A DNA stretch of 16,370 nucleotides from an uncultured Alphaproteobacteria bacterium. Its GTDB lineage: Bacteria > Pseudomonadota > Alphaproteobacteria > Rhodobacterales > Rhodobacteraceae. Below are positions 1-6,664 of this stretch, piece after piece. Position numbers and translations under genes: made by a program. The stretch spans positions 606 through 16,975 of the forward strand of contig CAKMZE010000043.1 in the NCBI GenBank assembly GCA_929200295.1, read 5' to 3'. The notes beneath the pieces are model-generated. The model was not told the origin of the DNA. It searched no databases and saw only the letters and a program-made list of their open reading frames with translations. Each line of letters starts with the position of its first letter. Positions within the stretch are counted from its first letter, which is position 1.

Positions 1-164
1 AAGTGCATGACTCACTTCTTGCCTTGCTGGTTGCAAGTCTTGGAAAGTAGAGGAAATGAATACTTGAAAACGTCTGCTCATGATTTTTCTCTGGTAACGT
101 CGGAGCACTTCTCTAGCCTAAGCTGTAAAGAGCTTTCGGATGCAATCCAATCAAATTAGCGAAC

Positions 165-358
165 TTAAGCTGTTGGCCGCTCACCAAACCATCTGCGATG
201 CAGCGGGCAACGGTCTTCTCGAACAGATGGCGCAGTAGTTTGCTTTCCCGAAAGCGCCCGTGACGGTTCTTGGAAAAGGTTGAGTGGTTCGGTACTGGAT
301 CGGATAAATCCAGACGACAGAACCAGCGGTACGCCAAGTTCAAATGCACACCCCTCAT
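165..358 (-). pseudogene. IS5/IS1182-type transposase fragment
   Basis: About 65 codons on the minus strand match the conserved N-terminal (DUF772) part of IS5/IS1182-type DDE transposases. The recognisable signature runs LNLAYRWFCRL, then HSTFSKNRHGRF, then LLRHLFE, then a RCIADGLVSG end. Intact family members are several hundred residues long; here both sides are lost. A stop lies a few codons upstream of the matching part in the same frame. Past GLVSG the frame runs into unrelated sequence before a stop at about 113. No DDE catalytic residues remain, so it cannot be active. The exact IS family is from memory of the motif. Confidence 0.75.
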
Positions 359-412
359 CCGTCCCGGCTTCTAGCATAAATCCATTGATTTGCTATCTTT
401 CCCATACACACT

Positions 413-534
413 GGAAAACGGGAGTTCTGGGGGCTTGGGGCATGCGCTTTGGATGGCTGGGCGTTAGCCCGCATCTCCATCCCACCCAAGCGCGGTGCCG
501 CAAGCAGGTCTCACCCCCAGAACACCCGTTTTCC
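413..534. repeat. 122-bp imperfect inverted repeat (long hairpin)
   Basis: Outer arms 413-433 and 514-534 are 21 bp long and pair with one mismatch (arm begins GGAAAACGGG). Inward the pairing continues imperfectly: CTTGGGGCA and TGCGCTTTGG on the left have near-complements on the right, with about 10 extra bases in the right arm. The apex is a GGGC-GTTA-GCCC stem-loop at 459-470. It sits between the transposase remnant and the XRE gene and codes for nothing convincing. It could be a MITE-like element, a structured RNA or a terminator-like structure; I saw no clear target-site duplication. Confidence 0.75.
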
Positions 535-615
535 AAATCAGAAAGTGAAGCGGCTACATGAAATTTTATATGGGTTTTGTATTCTGTTGCGGCACTATCA
601 ATAACCACAACACAT

Positions 616-966
616 ATGCATCAGTCATTCGGCGCGTTGGTCACACAAGCGCGTAAGGAACATAATTTAGATCAAGACGAACTTTGCAGCATTCTGGGTA
701 TCGACGAGTCCACCCTTTCAAAAATCGAGAACGGTCACCGACCGTTGTACGCCGACGAACTCTTAGCGCTGGCGCTGGTGTTCAAAGATTGGTTTGAGTT
801 TCAGACGGAGAATTTCACCGAAGATATTATGGCTGATTTGGCGGCACGGGTTCGTGAGTTTCTGGACAAGACCAGCTTCACCGCAGATCAGTTTGGAAAA
901 TTGGATTGGTTCAAAGCTTTGCTCCGCCGATTAGATCATTTAGACGTTCCAACGATTGAGGCATGA
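616..966 (+). CDS. XRE-family helix-turn-helix transcriptional regulator
   Basis: 116 residues. An HTH_3/XRE domain spans about residues 5-52, with the typical ALVTQARKEHNLDQDELC start and the recognition-helix region STLSKIENGHRP. The C-terminal half is charged and helical and of unknown role, possibly dimerisation. The frame also allows a TTG start at 577, but the ATG at 616 puts the HTH at the N-terminus as in the family; neither start has a good Shine-Dalgarno. The stop overlaps the next gene by 4 bp (ATGA), so the two are translationally coupled. It probably controls its own operon or element functions. DNA-binding role is secure; target is unknown. Confidence 0.85.
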   Translation: MHQSFGALVTQARKEHNLDQDELCSILGIDESTLSKIENGHRPLYADELLALALVFKDWFEFQTENFTEDIMADLAARVREFLDKTSFTADQFGKLDWFKALLRRLDHLDVPTIEA

Positions 967-1415
967 GCACTCCCACACGCACCCTTTGTGTGTCAGCCGC
1001 AACTGGGCGCATAGCAGCAATCTTCGTGGTGGGCGGTGTTGTCGAAGTCACCAAGATGTCGCGAATAGGATCTAACAGTCCTGCGAGGGCAAGATCGGTT
1101 GTGCAGAAATGGATTGCAGACTTTAGCCCAGACATTTTGATCTGCGAAGATGTTGCCACCTGCCGCAACAAAGGCAATCACACCAAAGGCATTCTGCAGG
1201 CGATTGCGGATACCTTTTCTGCCGCTAAAGGCAACGATTTCACTTTGCCGCGCATCCAACGATACGCCAACAAATATGAGGAAGCTGCTCACCTCGCCAA
1301 ACGATACAAAGAAATCGCACACCTGCTGCCAAAACGTCCGCCGATTTGGAAGCCCGAACCACGGCTCATGAGTTTCTTTGAAGCCCTCGCTCTTTTTGAA
1401 ACGTTCAAATCATAA
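963..1415 (+). CDS. Hypothetical protein, possibly degenerate RuvC/RNase H-like
   Basis: 150 residues, starting inside the stop of the XRE gene (4-bp overlap). I do not recognise a named family, but the pattern recalls RuvC-type Holliday junction resolvases. There is an N-terminal strand pair around VSAATGRIAAIFVVGG. Then comes a SPDILICEDV strand with acidic E62/D63, where RuvC has its second catalytic acid. Next is a helix TKGILQAIAD, resembling the RuvC segment ARGVLLLAA. The C-terminal helix FFEALALFE stands where RuvC has its last acids. The first catalytic Asp appears to be missing, so it may be inactive or only binding. This is inference from motif spacing. Confidence 0.5.
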   Translation: MSTPTRTLCVSAATGRIAAIFVVGGVVEVTKMSRIGSNSPARARSVVQKWIADFSPDILICEDVATCRNKGNHTKGILQAIADTFSAAKGNDFTLPRIQRYANKYEEAAHLAKRYKEIAHLLPKRPPIWKPEPRLMSFFEALALFETFKS

Positions 1416-1419
1416 ATAA

Positions 1420-1474
1420 GCAAACCGCAAACATCCTCTGTTTGCTGGCGCAGCGGAACTCCTTCGGCTGCGCC
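1420..1474 (+). promoter_or_regulatory. Two-hairpin leader upstream of the DUF3768 gene
   Basis: Two stem-loops in the 79-bp gap before the DUF3768 start. The first pairs GCAAAC (1427-1432; a second copy at 1420-1425 could compete) with GTTTGC (1440-1445). The second pairs GGCGCAGC (1447-1454) with GCTGCGCC (1467-1474), 8 bp perfect. Neither is followed by a T tract, so a simple terminator is unlikely. Two alternative left arms for hairpin 1 would permit switching. Function is unknown. Confidence 0.5.
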
Positions 1475-1494
1475 TCAAGAGAGAGGACTAAAGG

Positions 1495-1857
1495 ATGAAC
1501 GAAGACACACCCAAGATACGCAGCTTGAATGATCGGTTTCGCACGAACATCCCCGGTGGAGATGGCGTACCCGGTCATCTGCTGTTCACCACCGGTATCC
1601 AAACCTTGTGTGATACCAATGTGCAACCAAACACCCTTCTGCCAGCGTTGCTTGCCGCAGTGCGCAGCTTCAATACCTTCACCAATGACAACGATCCGCA
1701 CCGTGAACATGATTTTGGTGCGTTTGATTTTCAGGGCGTGAGCTGCTTTTGGAAGATTGATGTGCTGGACCCATCATTGGACATAGCACCGCTTGATGCC
1801 ACTGATCCAACTCTGTCTGTGCGGGTACTGACCATTATGACAGCAGCGGAATATTAA
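1495..1857 (+). CDS. DUF3768 domain-containing protein
   Basis: 120 residues filling the usual length of DUF3768 proteins, which are found mostly in alphaproteobacteria and often on plasmids. The N-terminus carries the family's KIRSLNDRFR motif; later come LLAAVRSFNTF, the hallmark DNDPHREHDFGAFDF, a FWKIDVLD strand, and the C-terminal DPTLSVRVLTIMTAAEY. The start ATG follows an AGAGGAC-type Shine-Dalgarno. A strong terminator follows 9 bp after the stop, so the transcript ends here. The biochemical role of DUF3768 is unknown. Family assignment is firm. Confidence 0.9.
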   Translation: MNEDTPKIRSLNDRFRTNIPGGDGVPGHLLFTTGIQTLCDTNVQPNTLLPALLAAVRSFNTFTNDNDPHREHDFGAFDFQGVSCFWKIDVLDPSLDIAPLDATDPTLSVRVLTIMTAAEY

Positions 1858-1866
1858 GCGCCGTCA

Positions 1867-1889
1867 CCCCAGCCAGAGGCTGGGGTTTT
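1867..1889 (+). terminator. Rho-independent terminator after the DUF3768 gene
   Basis: Perfect 8-bp GC-rich stem CCCCAGCC / GGCTGGGG with an AGA loop, followed directly by TTTTGTATT. It closes the transcript that starts with the XRE gene or with the DUF3768 leader. Confidence 0.9.
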
Positions 1890-1984
1890 GTATTATTTCT
1901 TGTTTGAATGGAAAACTCTTGACTCATGGACACATCCTTAACGAGAATACTTTCACTGGATGCAATCAGCCTTGGGGGATAACA

Positions 1985-2536
1985 ATGCAATCATATGGTG
2001 TCGCAAGAGGTGTGTTTAATCTGTTAGGGTTTTGTTGCTGGCTCTGCTTGATCGGTGGCGCCATACTGGCGGTGGTCGGGGGTATCAACGCGATTGAGAG
2101 CAACATTGGGATACTTCCTCTGGCTGCAGGGGTGATATTCTTCTTATTTGGCTTTGCAGGCACTGCTTTCATCCAAGCTGCGCGTGCCTCAGTCGATACC
2201 GCTGAATACACACAGCAAGCCTTGCAGGTGTCACGAGATCAACTTTCGATCTCACGCGAGCTGTTGACCATCGCAAAGCAACCTCAGACCGGATCATCCT
2301 TCCAAAGGAATACAGCATCTGATGGTCTTCAAGATGTGTCGATTGATACCGATGGTGCGACTGCAGCGTTGCCAGAAACCAGCGCGACACCTTCGGCTTT
2401 ATCCAAAGAAGCTGATTCAGCAAAACTTGAACAATCCGTGGGATATAAGTTGGGAAAGATGGTCGCAGGTCGAAGCAAAGGTACTGCTGGAACGGATGGC
2501 GCAAAGGTAAAGCAACCCGCAAATACAGAGGGATGA
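1985..2536 (+). CDS. Small two-helix membrane protein with hydrophilic C-terminal tail
   Basis: 183 residues, family not recognised. Two hydrophobic segments at about residues 10-35 (LLGFCCWLCLIGGAILAVVGG) and 43-65 (GILPLAAGVIFFLFGFAGTAF) form a helical hairpin. A helical stretch follows (TAEYTQQALQVSRDQLSISRELL, possibly coiled coil), then a low-complexity, Ala/Ser/Thr/Asp-rich tail. The chosen ATG follows GGGGG at a proper distance; an upstream in-frame start at 1904 lacks a ribosome site and would put a polar stretch before the first helix. It is alone between two terminator-like structures, so it probably has its own transcript. Function is unknown. Confidence 0.7.
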   Translation: MQSYGVARGVFNLLGFCCWLCLIGGAILAVVGGINAIESNIGILPLAAGVIFFLFGFAGTAFIQAARASVDTAEYTQQALQVSRDQLSISRELLTIAKQPQTGSSFQRNTASDGLQDVSIDTDGATAALPETSATPSALSKEADSAKLEQSVGYKLGKMVAGRSKGTAGTDGAKVKQPANTEG

Positions 2537-2608
2537 TCCACGAATGGCACCCCCACACAAACCCCCAGCCCCTGTGGGGGTTCTGTCTGTGGGTGCATCG
2601 TGGATCAT
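2533..2608 (+). terminator. 76-bp palindrome starting at the stop codon of the membrane-protein gene
   Basis: Outer arms ATGATCCACGA (2533-2543) and TCGTGGATCAT (2598-2608) are perfect complements. Inside, GCACCC(CC)ACA pairs with TGTGGGTGC, and AACCCCCA pairs with TGGGGGTT around a GCCCC-type apex. The left arm includes the TGA stop of the preceding gene. No T tract follows, so it may be a factor-dependent terminator, an mRNA-stabilising 3' structure or a protein-binding cruciform. The structure is certain, the role is not. Confidence 0.55.
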
Positions 2609-2654
2609 AGCGTCTCATACCTGTACCAAACCCCTCAAAACGCCACCCTGACAT

Positions 2655-2676
2655 CTGTTGTATTTTCATACAGCAG
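2655..2676 (+). terminator. Weak terminator-like hairpin
   Basis: CTGTTGTAT pairs with ATACAGCAG (one T-G wobble) around a TTTC loop, followed by a pyrimidine-rich run TCTCTCTTCCCC. It lies about 50 bp after the 76-bp palindrome and before the hypothetical gene at 2735. It may be a backup terminator or a leader hairpin for the next operon. Confidence 0.4.
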
Positions 2677-2734
2677 TCTCTCTTCCCCTTAACCCTCTTC
2701 CCGTCAGATGACCCCACCAATTGGGTGAACCACC

Positions 2735-3091
2735 ATGCGCATAGAAATCAGTCATCACACAGACCGCAAAGGTCTGTTGTTCAAGACAACATACTACGTT
2801 GTTGTTTTGAACGTACAGTTTTCTCATGAAGAAAAACATATTATTGCCGAGCGTCGGTTGGGGGATGCGGTGTTGTTGGAGCGTCGTCCCGCGACCGCAA
2901 AACACAATGAACGCGATGATGGGTTTGCCTTGACCGTTTCCGGTATCGTCAAAGGCCCAGATCACTTTTATACTGCCAATCCCGGTGATGCCAAAGCCTA
3001 TCAAGCGCAACTTTTGTTGGCGCTTGAGCAACTCAAATCTTGGGTGATGGTGAATGCCGAAGGGGGCGAACGGATCGTGGTGGAGCTGTGA
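2735..3091 (+). CDS. Hypothetical protein, first gene of the ATPase operon
   Basis: 118 residues with no family I recognise. It has no signal peptide or membrane segment, and alternates strands and charged turns (GLLFKTTYYVVVLNVQFSHEEKH; LLERRPATAKHNERDDGF; VSGIVKGPDHFYT), ending in a helix AYQAQLLLALEQLKSWVMV. The TGA stop shares its final A with the ATG of the ATPase gene (TGATG), so it is translationally coupled to it. A role as partner or adaptor of the ATPase is inferred only from this overlap. Confidence 0.7.
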   Translation: MRIEISHHTDRKGLLFKTTYYVVVLNVQFSHEEKHIIAERRLGDAVLLERRPATAKHNERDDGFALTVSGIVKGPDHFYTANPGDAKAYQAQLLLALEQLKSWVMVNAEGGERIVVEL

Positions 3092-5151
3092 TGGATGACA
3101 TCGCGCATTGGCTTTTGATCGCAACCGTCCTTGCACTTTTGTTGTTCCTCACCATTGCCGTGACACCCATCGCTGTGGTCGGCATCATCGGGTATGTTGG
3201 ATACCGCTTATACAATGAAAGCCCTGCCCGTCGTGAAGCGCGGGCGCGGGCTGATACGTTGGCACTTTATCACGCGGCCAAGGCGGGATCGGTTCTTTTT
3301 TCAGACGACGAAATCGATACTGCCATATCCGCCGCATGGCCCAGCAACACCCCCGAAACACTTCGCCTGCAACTGCTGCAAATCGGGCGTACTTTGTTTG
3401 AGTCAGAAGGCCTGTCACCCGAAATCCCCGACATGCCACCCATCCATAACTCGGTGGAGGCCGCGCGGTATCGCGATCATCTGGAACGCATTGGAACCGC
3501 ACGGCGGGACAAAGGCATGGCAGAGGATGCCTTGGCGACCATAAGCGCAAGCCTCGCACCTTTGGCTCATGCCGTGCCGCAGATGGATGGCACGGTACTG
3601 GTGGATGTCCGGCAGTTCATGGATCCACTGGGCGAAGCGGTGCAGGCGGTCATGGCCCCATACTTCGCGGACCGCCGCTATGATCTGTTCAAGGATTTGA
3701 AAGATCGGTTGGAAATGAACCTTGGCGCAACCCATCGCACCCCCCCCGTCTTGCCCAAAGACTATAAGGGCGATGATGTGGTTGAGGTGTATCTGCGCGG
3801 CACACCATTGTTTGATCTGTTTTCTTTGAAGACACCCTTCGCCATTCCAGAGAAGGTGCGCTTTGAACACAGCCATATTGTGGCAGGCAGCGGCCACGGG
3901 AAAACCCAAACGCTCCAATATATGATCGCCAATGATCTGAGCGATGTGCTGCACGGTGACAAATCCGTTGTGGTCATCGACAGCCAAGGGGATTTGATCA
4001 AAAACATCTTGGCGTCCGATCACGTTCCGCCCGACAAGATCGTATTGATTGATCCAGAGGATATTGAATATCCGGTGGCGCTGAACCTGTTCTCCGTCGG
4101 GCAGGAACGGCTGGCGGAATACTCGGCCTTGGATCGTGAACGCCTGTCCAATTCCATCATCGAACTCTATGACTTTGTGCTGGGGTCGCTTCTGGCTTCT
4201 GGTATGACCGCGAAACAATCGGTGTTGTTTCGCTATGTCACCCGTTTGCTGTTCCATATCCCAAATGCCACCATCCATACGCTTCGCGAGATGATGGAAC
4301 CAAATGGATCAGAACAATACGCCGAACACATTGGGAAGTTAGAAGGCACCGCGAGACGGTTCTTTGAAACCGAATTTGAGAGCAAGGAATTTGCGGCGAC
4401 TAAAACGCAAGTCCTGCGTCGCCTGTATGGCATTCTAGAAAACCAAACCTTTGAACGGATGTTCTCTGACCCGCAATCTAAGCTGGACATGTTCACTGAA
4501 CTCAATGCTGGTAAACTGATCTTGATTAATACCGCTAAGTCATTGCTCAAGGAAAACGGCACCGAAATATTTGGACGGTTCTTTATCGCACTTATTGCCC
4601 AAGCGGCGCAGGAACGCGCCACCATTCCAAAGCAGGACCGCACCCCCGCCATTGTCTATATTGATGAAGCACAGGATTATTTTGATCCAACGGTGGGTGT
4701 AATCCTAAGTCAGGCAAGAAAATACAACGTGGGCATGGTGATCGCGCACCAGTATCTGGGCCAACTGTCTGGTGGCTTGGTAGACGCCGTGGAGGCTAAC
4801 ACACCCATCAAAATGGCGGGCGGTGTGTCCGCGAAAGACGCCCGCGCGCTTGCCGGGCAGATGAACGCCGACGCGGGCACAATCCAGCGACAACCCAAAG
4901 GCAGCTTCGCCACCTATATCCGTGGATACACGCAAAAAGCCGTCTCTATGGCCTTTCCATTCTTTGTTCTGGAACGGATGCCCAAGCGGGACAAAGAAGG
5001 CTGCGATGCCATCGTGCAACACTCCCGCGATGCATACGCCAGAGCATGGCAGCAAGAGCCAGAACATAGCGAACCAGAGCTGAGCACGGACGAAGCCGAG
5101 CCCGAGGAAAAACCGCCCAGCGATCCCACTGAACCATCGCCTGAACTGTGA
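3091..5151 (+). CDS. Membrane-anchored VirD4/TraD/HerA-like ATPase (conjugation coupling-protein type)
   Basis: 686 residues. A long N-terminal hydrophobic stretch (residues about 7-40, one or two transmembrane helices) precedes a soluble N-terminal region and a RecA-like motor domain. Walker A is GSGHGKT at 266-272, preceded by HSHIVA. The strand VVVIDSQGDLIKNI follows at about 293-306. Walker B is IVYIDEAQD at 521-529, and the HQYLGQL segment downstream fits the sensor strand of VirD4/FtsK/HerA pumps. The tail is acidic and proline-rich (EPEHSEPELSTDEAEPEEKPP). Such proteins couple a DNA-protein substrate to a membrane channel; no other type IV secretion genes are present. The start at 3091 is preferred over 3040 because it overlaps the upstream stop and begins just before the membrane segment. 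A HerA-type defence role is an alternative. Confidence 0.85.
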   Translation: MDDIAHWLLIATVLALLLFLTIAVTPIAVVGIIGYVGYRLYNESPARREARARADTLALYHAAKAGSVLFSDDEIDTAISAAWPSNTPETLRLQLLQIGRTLFESEGLSPEIPDMPPIHNSVEAARYRDHLERIGTARRDKGMAEDALATISASLAPLAHAVPQMDGTVLVDVRQFMDPLGEAVQAVMAPYFADRRYDLFKDLKDRLEMNLGATHRTPPVLPKDYKGDDVVEVYLRGTPLFDLFSLKTPFAIPEKVRFEHSHIVAGSGHGKTQTLQYMIANDLSDVLHGDKSVVVIDSQGDLIKNILASDHVPPDKIVLIDPEDIEYPVALNLFSVGQERLAEYSALDRERLSNSIIELYDFVLGSLLASGMTAKQSVLFRYVTRLLFHIPNATIHTLREMMEPNGSEQYAEHIGKLEGTARRFFETEFESKEFAATKTQVLRRLYGILENQTFERMFSDPQSKLDMFTELNAGKLILINTAKSLLKENGTEIFGRFFIALIAQAAQERATIPKQDRTPAIVYIDEAQDYFDPTVGVILSQARKYNVGMVIAHQYLGQLSGGLVDAVEANTPIKMAGGVSAKDARALAGQMNADAGTIQRQPKGSFATYIRGYTQKAVSMAFPFFVLERMPKRDKEGCDAIVQHSRDAYARAWQQEPEHSEPELSTDEAEPEEKPPSDPTEPSPEL

Positions 5152-5171
5152 TTGCTGCCTAAGTTGGGCGC

Positions 5172-5999
5172 ATGACCAAACCATTCTACCCCCCATTATC
5201 TTCCCGCGAATTGCGCTGGTTGCGCCATATTGCACTGCACGGCCCGCAATCATCAGAATTTTTGCTGGAACTCTGTGCAGACACGCACAAATGCCGCGAC
5301 ACCGGACTACGAACGCTGCAGAAGCTTCGCGAACAAGGGTACCTACGCCTGCCCCCGCAACAACGCCAGATCGCCAAAGCGGACTTCAATCCGCATGTCT
5401 ATGATCTGACGCGGCAAGCGGAATTGCATCTGCGGGGGTTGGGTGATCCCGATACCATCCGTCCCACCGGACACTGGTGGCACGGGTTCTATACGGCTTG
5501 CATCACCAGCGCCATTGATATTGCCGCGCAGCGCAAGGGGCAGCGATACATTCCCGCACACGTGATCCTCAACCGTACAGACACCACGCTAGCGATCCCG
5601 CATGGCAGGCAAAAGATCATTCCAGATCAGCTGTTTGCGATTAAAACACCACAAGGTTTTAGATCGTATGTCTTGGAGGTGGATAGAGGGACGGAACCCC
5701 TGCAATCGAAGACAGCGCGAAAAAGCCTGAGGCGGTCGCTTGAGCACTACGCAGATTTGCATGGCAAAGACGCGATCCGCAAACACTATGGCTTGAAATC
5801 GCCATTGCTGTTTCTATATGTCTTCACCAATCCAGCGCGGGCGGCGGCTTGTATAGGGTTGGTGGAAAAGTTCGCGCCAACGCTTTCTAAATTATTGTGT
5901 GTGCAGGTGGTGGATGGGGTGTTTCCGAGATTTCAGGTGTATGAAGATGCGGTGTCTGCGCAGTGGCGACGGGTGTGTGGCCCGTTGCAGATTTTGTGA
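5172..5999 (+). CDS. Replication-relaxation (Replic_Relax) family protein
   Basis: 275 residues, 20 bp downstream of the ATPase gene and probably in its operon. The N-terminus (about 10-85) is a winged-helix fold (ELRWLRHIALHG, then TLQKLREQGYL, then VYDLT). The core carries the family signature: IPDQLFAI (P151, D152), then a strand YVLEVDRGTE with E169, D171 and T174. The D...E-x-D spacing resembles a PD-(D/E)XK-type nuclease centre; this resemblance is inference. Replic_Relax proteins are known from plasmids and integrative elements and are suspected of acting in initiation or mobilisation. Next to a coupling-type ATPase, a relaxase-like or substrate-processing role is plausible. Confidence 0.8.
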   Translation: MTKPFYPPLSSRELRWLRHIALHGPQSSEFLLELCADTHKCRDTGLRTLQKLREQGYLRLPPQQRQIAKADFNPHVYDLTRQAELHLRGLGDPDTIRPTGHWWHGFYTACITSAIDIAAQRKGQRYIPAHVILNRTDTTLAIPHGRQKIIPDQLFAIKTPQGFRSYVLEVDRGTEPLQSKTARKSLRRSLEHYADLHGKDAIRKHYGLKSPLLFLYVFTNPARAAACIGLVEKFAPTLSKLLCVQVVDGVFPRFQVYEDAVSAQWRRVCGPLQIL

Positions 6000-6002
6000 G
6001 TG

Positions 6003-6296
6003 TTATCTTAACTGATCCGCAACATCCATGCGTTGGTGCAAAATACGGACCACTTCAATCTGCTCTTCGTTTCGCCTAAAATACACAGAATGCTTGCCCA
6101 CATGCAGCAGATGATAGGCATCGCGAACAGCAAAAACGGATCGTCCGGACTGCCGACCATTGGCAAGATCAACACATGCCGCTTCAATCATTGTGTTATA
6201 CCGCACAGCTTGATCAGGTCCCCACATGTCCACGGTATAATCCCAAATTGCGGCAATGTCGGCTTGTGCGGCAGGTGAAAAGACAAGATCACGCAT
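6003..6296 (-). CDS. parE: ParE-family toxin (RelE/ParE superfamily)
   Basis: 97 residues, normal length for the family. Signatures are LVFSPAAQADIAAIWDYTVDMWG at the N-terminus, the YHLLHVGKHSVYFRR strands and the C-terminal IEVVRILHQRMD. ParE toxins poison DNA gyrase, whereas RelE relatives cleave mRNA; the C-terminal ILHQRMD motif favours ParE. Its ATG lies 3 bp after the stop of the antitoxin gene, the classic antitoxin-first operon. The pair is convergent with the ATPase/Replic_Relax operon, whose stop is only 3 bp away. It probably stabilises the element. Confidence 0.9.
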   Translation of the reverse strand: MRDLVFSPAAQADIAAIWDYTVDMWGPDQAVRYNTMIEAACVDLANGRQSGRSVFAVRDAYHLLHVGKHSVYFRRNEEQIEVVRILHQRMDVADQLR

Positions 6297-6299
6297 AGG

Positions 6300-6536
6300 T
6301 TAGGTGCGGGGCTTTTCTGCTCTCAACGCCATAAAGTCAAAGCTAGATGCTGGACCAGATTCTTCTCCTGCGACCAACGCGGATTGCAACGTTGCCACCT
6401 TAGCTTCGTGCTCTTCGAGCAACCGAAGACCAGAACGGACAACATCGCTTGCGTTGCTGTATCGTCCGCCCTCAATCTGCGTGGAAACAAATTCAGCATA
6501 ATGTTCGCCAAGCGATACTGAGGTATTGTGTTTCAT
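6300..6536 (-). CDS. parD: ParD-family antitoxin (ribbon-helix-helix)
   Basis: 78 residues. The N-terminal strand TSVSLGEHYAEFV and helices SNASDVVRSGLRLLEEHEAK form a CopG/ParD ribbon-helix-helix DNA-binding domain. The C-terminal part (SALVAGEESGPASSFDF) is the usual toxin-wrapping tail. The start at 6536 is the family start; longer readings to 6638 run through the promoter and operator. It binds and neutralises the ParE encoded just downstream and should repress its own promoter through the palindrome described separately. Confidence 0.9.
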   Translation of the reverse strand: MKHNTSVSLGEHYAEFVSTQIEGGRYSNASDVVRSGLRLLEEHEAKVATLQSALVAGEESGPASSFDFMALRAEKPRT

Positions 6537-6542
6537 AGGGCA

Positions 6543-6570
6543 ACTATACCAAAGATTGGTACAATTGCAA
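6543..6570 (-). promoter_or_regulatory. parDE promoter with palindromic operator
   Basis: On the minus strand, TTGCAA (6570-6565) and TATAGT (6548-6543) form -35 and -10 boxes with a 16-bp spacer. Within the spacer and into the -10 box lies a perfect dyad TACCAA-tct-TTGGTA (6547-6561), well placed for ParD autorepression. Only 6 bases separate the -10 box from the parD ATG, so the mRNA would be leaderless or nearly so. No Shine-Dalgarno is visible. Confidence 0.7.
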
Positions 6571-6626
6571 TGCAAAACCCTGTCACCTGCATCTCTTCCC
6601 CGATACATGATGATTTCCAAATGAAC

Positions 6627-6650
6627 ACGGGTCGGCAAATACCGACCCGT
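6627..6650 (-). terminator. Hairpin terminator downstream of the secreted-protein gene
   Basis: Perfect 9-bp stem ACGGGTCGG / CCGACCCGT with a 6-base loop. It lies between the 3' end of the secreted-protein gene and the parD promoter. T content after the stem is only moderate on either strand. It likely insulates parDE from read-through. Confidence 0.7.
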
Positions 6651-6664
6651 CTTGTGTTCTGTGC

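Noticed and set aside
1..112. Search for an att repeat or more of the transposase at the left edge
   Set aside because: No match to the tRNA 3' end and no transposase motifs were found; nothing can be called here.
455..475. GTTAGCC at the apex of the 122-bp repeat as an integron attC site
   Set aside because: It does not fit the GTTRRRY core, has no matching partner core at the base, and no cassette array or integron integrase is present.
577..615. TTG start adding 13 residues to the XRE protein
   Set aside because: The extension is not HTH-like and the ATG at 616 matches the family N-terminus, although neither start has a convincing ribosome site.
2169..2720. 183-codon minus-strand open frame
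   Set aside because: Covers the membrane-protein gene in antisense and runs through the 76-bp palindrome and the hairpin; no domain signature.
3415..4278. 287-codon antisense open frame
   Set aside because: Antisense to the ATPase, including its Walker A region; composition is that of a shadow frame.
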